From: Candidatus Olsenella stercoravium
Lineage (GTDB): Bacteria > Actinomycetota > Coriobacteriia > Coriobacteriales > Atopobiaceae
Direction of reading: 5' to 3'
Assembly (NCBI GenBank): GCA_019116265.1
Contig: DXBZ01000063.1
Location: 1 to 32,290 of the forward strand
DNA: 32,290 nt
Part shown: positions 29,812 to 32,290 of the stretch, piece by piece
How positions within the stretch are numbered: the stretch's first letter is position 1
How the letters are laid out: the number at the start of each line of letters is the position of its first letter
The notes under the pieces: model-generated
Told to the model about the DNA's origin: nothing
The model's input: the letters and a program-made list of their open reading frames with translations, nothing else
Database searches by the model: none
Program-made: the position numbers and the translations under genes

Positions 29812-30990
29812 ATGTACGAGCGAGCTTGCGTGGGCCTGTTGGCGGAGCGTCTCAGCGAGCCACGGCGCTTCATCCAGATCGTGGTCGGATCGCGACAGAC
29901 GGGCAAGAGCACCGCCGTGGGCCAGGCGCTCTCTCGTGCGGAGATCCCCTGTGTCGAGTTCGCCTTCGACCGCCCGCGGGACCGACGCGCTCGCAAGCTT
30001 GAGGAGGTCTGGGAGTCCGCCCGCGAGGTCGCCGAGGACGGGGGCGAGGTTATCCTCTCCCTTGATGAGGTGCAGAAGGTTCCCGACTGGGCCTCGACGG
30101 TGAAGTACCTCTGGGACGAGGACACAAGGTGCGGGCGCAGCGTCAAGGTCGTTCTGACGGGGTCCTCTACGCTCACCCTGAAGCGAGGCGTGTCCGAATC
30201 CCTCAAGGGGCGCTACGAGCTCATTCCCTCGACGCAGTGGACCTACGGCGAGTGCCGAGAGGCCTTTGGGTGCACGCTGGAAGAGTATCTCTACTTTGGC
30301 GGCTATCCCGGTGCGGTGCAGCTCCGCGACGACGAGCCCCGATGGAGCGCCTATGTGCGCGACGCCATAATCGAGCCCACGCTGACGCAGGACATCCTCG
30401 AGATGGAAACGGTTCGCAAGCCCGCGCTTCTCCGTGCGCTGTTTGAGGTGGGAGCCGCATATTCTGCCCAGGAGATCTCCTATCGCAAGCTCCTCGGGCA
30501 GCTCGACGACCGGGGCAACACGGATACCATCGCACACTACTTGGAGCTGCTCTCGCACGCGGGGCTTATGAGCGGCCTCAGAAAATACGACGAGAAGATC
30601 CTCAAGGAGCGCGGCAGCTCGCCGAGGCTGCTCGTGCACGACACCTCGCTCATGGTGGTCGCCTCGGGAGAGGACAGGGCGAGACTGCTTGAGGACAGCG
30701 ACCGGCGCGGCCACCTTGTAGAGACAGCGGTCGGCACCTACCTTCTTGCCCGGTCGAAAACGGAGCACTTCTCGGTCAACTGGTGGAGGGACGGGTCGGC
30801 AGAGGTTGACTTCGTGGTGACGCAGGGGAGAAAGAGAACCGCCATCGAGGTCAAGAGCGGCCGCGTCAAGAGCCTCAGGGGACTTGGCGAGTTCGTTCAG
30901 AGATATCCGGGAACTTATGCCCTCGTCATCGGCTCTGACGAGTTCCCCGTTGAGGACTTCCTTCTGGGAAGGGTCCCGCTCTTTCAGTGA
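29812..30990 (+). CDS. AAA_14/DUF4143 family ATPase
   Basis: This 392-residue protein has an N-terminal AAA_14 ATPase (Walker A VVGSRQTGKSTAV near residue 25, Walker B EVILSLDEVQKVPDW near 80, sensor KVVLTGSST near 115) and a C-terminal DUF4143 domain with a nuclease-like strand pattern (AEVDFVVTQGRKRTAIEVKSG near 330-350). These common proteins have no established function. ATG 29812 follows AAGGGGG. It is followed after 8 bases by a broken YjbR-family gene. Confidence 0.9.
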   Translation: MYERACVGLLAERLSEPRRFIQIVVGSRQTGKSTAVGQALSRAEIPCVEFAFDRPRDRRARKLEEVWESAREVAEDGGEVILSLDEVQKVPDWASTVKYLWDEDTRCGRSVKVVLTGSSTLTLKRGVSESLKGRYELIPSTQWTYGECREAFGCTLEEYLYFGGYPGAVQLRDDEPRWSAYVRDAIIEPTLTQDILEMETVRKPALLRALFEVGAAYSAQEISYRKLLGQLDDRGNTDTIAHYLELLSHAGLMSGLRKYDEKILKERGSSPRLLVHDTSLMVVASGEDRARLLEDSDRRGHLVETAVGTYLLARSKTEHFSVNWWRDGSAEVDFVVTQGRKRTAIEVKSGRVKSLRGLGEFVQRYPGTYALVIGSDEFPVEDFLLGRVPLFQ

Positions 30991-30998
30991 GGTGCGCT

Positions 30999-31381
30999 AT
31001 GGATCTCTCGCGTATCGACGCCCGCCTTCTCTCGCGACCCGGCGCCACCAAGGCACTCCATGGGAAGTGGGGCCTTTGGTCTACTGGGTTGGCGACAGGC
31101 AGTTCGCCTGCGAGTTCACGGTTTCGTCCGATGCCAAAGCGCCCTACGCGGGGCGCCACCTGCTGTCGCTCAAGTGCGACTCCGACCGCATTCTGGAGCT
31201 ACGCGCCGAGTACCCGGATGCGATTCTGCCCGGCTATTACTCCGACGGGCGCACGTGGATTTCGCTCGACCTTGACGCCGACCTGCCCGAGGGACTCCTG
31301 CTCGAACTGTGCGACATGAGCTACGACCTCGTCTTTTCCAAGCTGCCGAAGCGCGTGCAACGAGAGATCTCCGGCGAGTAG
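30999..31381 (+). pseudogene. Frameshifted MmcQ/YjbR-family gene
   Basis: The family N-terminus (MDLSRIDARLLSRPGATKAL) is encoded from ATG 30999 in one frame. The rest (PWEVGPLVYWVGDRQFACEF, LLSLKCDSDRILELR, ILPGYYSDGRTWISLDLD, DMSYDLVFSKLPKRVQREI) is encoded in another frame up to 31381. A single missing base near 31058 joins them into a full-length protein of about 127 residues. The site (CTCCATGGG) is not a usual slippery sequence, so a mutation or a sequencing error is more likely than programmed frameshifting. YjbR proteins have a DNA-binding-like fold; function unknown. Confidence 0.7.
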
Positions 31382-31547
31382 CCGCTACTCCTCTTCGGAG
31401 CCCGCTTGGTACCGAGCGCAGCACATCAGCTTCGCGACGAGCGCCACGACTTGGGGCCGCTCCAGCTCATGACTCAGTCCACGCCGATATGAAGGGCACC
31501 TCGACCGTAGCATCCTAGCGCCATCCCGATTTGGTTCAAAGGTATTC

Positions 31548-32290
31548 TCATCGGGTTTGCACAGGCGAAGGCCCCTCACAGAGGTCAACCTGCTCCACCT
31601 CTGCCTTCGCCGCATCCCTCCACCTCGCTGGCGAAAGGCCGTGCATCCGGGCGAAGGCTGCGGAGAAGCTCGTGGAGGAGCGGTACCCGACCTCTCGCGC
31701 CACCTCGGCGACACCCCTCCCGGCCAGCAGCAGGGCCCTCGCCTCGCGCATCCGCCGCGCGGCTATATAGGCCGACCAAGAGCTTCCGGTCGCCCGTCTG
31801 AACAGGAGCTTGAACTTGGTGATTCCCATGTCGGCGGCTGACGCAGCCTCCCCCTGGCTCGCGCCCTCCCGCCATCGCGCGTTCGCGAGCTCGATGGCGG
31901 CAAGGATGCCGGTTCGTGCGCTGCCTTCCTTCGGAAGAGCTGCTGCCGCGGTCCCGACAAGCGAGCCGAGAAGGACCTTCGCCGCCCCCTCGTAGACAAG
32001 CGCGGCGCCCGGCGCGGCGGGATCGGCGTCGGAGATCTCGCCGAGCGCGGAGAGGACCCCGGGGGCCCAGCCCACGCTGTGCCGCGTCTCGGTGAGAAGG
32101 GACGAGATCCCCTCGATGGACCTCCATCCGAGCTCGGCGAACGCGCCCCGGAGCGCACTCTCGAAGTACTCGACCTCCGCGTAGGCGAAGTGCGAGCCGG
32201 CCGGCACGGGCGTGGTGACCCATCCCTCGCGCGTCTCGATGTAGGCGATCGCCACGGGATCCGCCGCGCCGCCGCGCCCCTCGCTCGCTG
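31548..32290 (-). CDS. AraC-family transcriptional regulator (5' end outside window)
   Basis: The frame is open to the right edge, so the true start is probably beyond it; a GTG at 32255 is the first start codon inside but would cut the N-terminal DPVAIAYIETREG region. The C-terminal 100 residues form an AraC double helix-turn-helix: GEAASAADMGITKFKLLFRR, AYIAARRMREARALLL, then GVAEVAREVGYRSSTSFSAA and FARMHGLSPARWR. The N-terminal part is a poorly conserved effector region. The 166-base gap on its 3' side holds nothing I can identify. Confidence 0.82.
   Translation of the reverse strand, partial: ASEGRGGAADPVAIAYIETREGWVTTPVPAGSHFAYAEVEYFESALRGAFAELGWRSIEGISSLLTETRHSVGWAPGVLSALGEISDADPAAPGAALVYEGAAKVLLGSLVGTAAAALPKEGSARTGILAAIELANARWREGASQGEAASAADMGITKFKLLFRRATGSSWSAYIAARRMREARALLLAGRGVAEVAREVGYRSSTSFSAAFARMHGLSPARWRDAAKAEVEQVDLCEGPSPVQTR

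Noticed and set aside
31056-31064. Programmed -1 frameshift in the YjbR-family gene
   Set aside because: No slippery heptamer or obvious stimulatory hairpin; simple mutation or sequencing error is more likely.

Overview
The window is a high-GC (roughly two-thirds G+C by eye) bacterial chromosome segment with tightly packed genes, GTG/TTG starts and purine-rich ribosome binding sites. Gene content (a ygeX-ygeY-ygeW-arcC block, a selenium-dependent molybdenum hydroxylase maturation block, RelB/GNAT and SMR genes) suggests an anaerobic gut- or mouth-type actinobacterium of the class Coriobacteriia, perhaps Olsenella/Atopobiaceae-like. That placement is inference from content, not a database match.

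Left half, 532-8412: a plus-strand catabolic block. It holds diaminopropionate ammonia-lyase, the YgeY hydrolase, the YgeW carbamoyltransferase, carbamate kinase, a ModE-like/MobA-like fusion, a hydantoinase/dihydropyrimidinase and RidA. Together these can open a hydantoin- or ureide-type ring, recover carbamoyl phosphate as ATP, and cleave 2,3-diaminopropionate to pyruvate and ammonia through 2-aminoacrylate, which RidA hydrolyses. This gene set is the one associated with anaerobic purine/urate breakdown.

8630-18119: a maturation and metal-supply block. yqeC (minus) faces yedF, a DUF3343 protein, a cysteine desulfurase-like enzyme and a YqeB-XdhC protein, which together mark the selenium-dependent molybdenum hydroxylase trait. 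A FecCD-type ABC importer (permease, ATPase, lipoprotein) follows, then a P-loop NTPase and a DUF4213/DUF364 protein. A ModE-like inverted repeat lies just upstream of yqeB. The hydroxylase structural genes are not in the window.

18116-25203: membrane and defence-type genes. A YtrA-type GntR regulator controls an ABC-2 exporter. A lone FtsX permease is followed by a probable inserted block of about 3.3 kb flanked by 30-base imperfect direct repeats. The block carries an FtsX permease, an ABC ATPase fused to an N-terminal RelB/DinJ-like ribbon-helix-helix domain, and a divergent RelB-like antitoxin/GNAT toxin pair.

25288-32290: an XRE-TPR regulator, a membrane protein, a DMT exporter, a Gdx/SugE guanidinium exporter preceded by a recognisable guanidine-III (mini-ykkC-like) riboswitch, an XRE/zinc-ribbon/TipAS regulator, a DUF4143 ATPase behind a 72-bp dyad, a frameshifted YjbR-family gene and the 3' part of an AraC-type regulator.

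Two repeat families run through the window: palindromes built on AAGGGAC-GTCCCTT placed at gene ends, and a short motif GAGAAG(G/A)AC occurring about 27 times on both strands, twice as inverted pairs.
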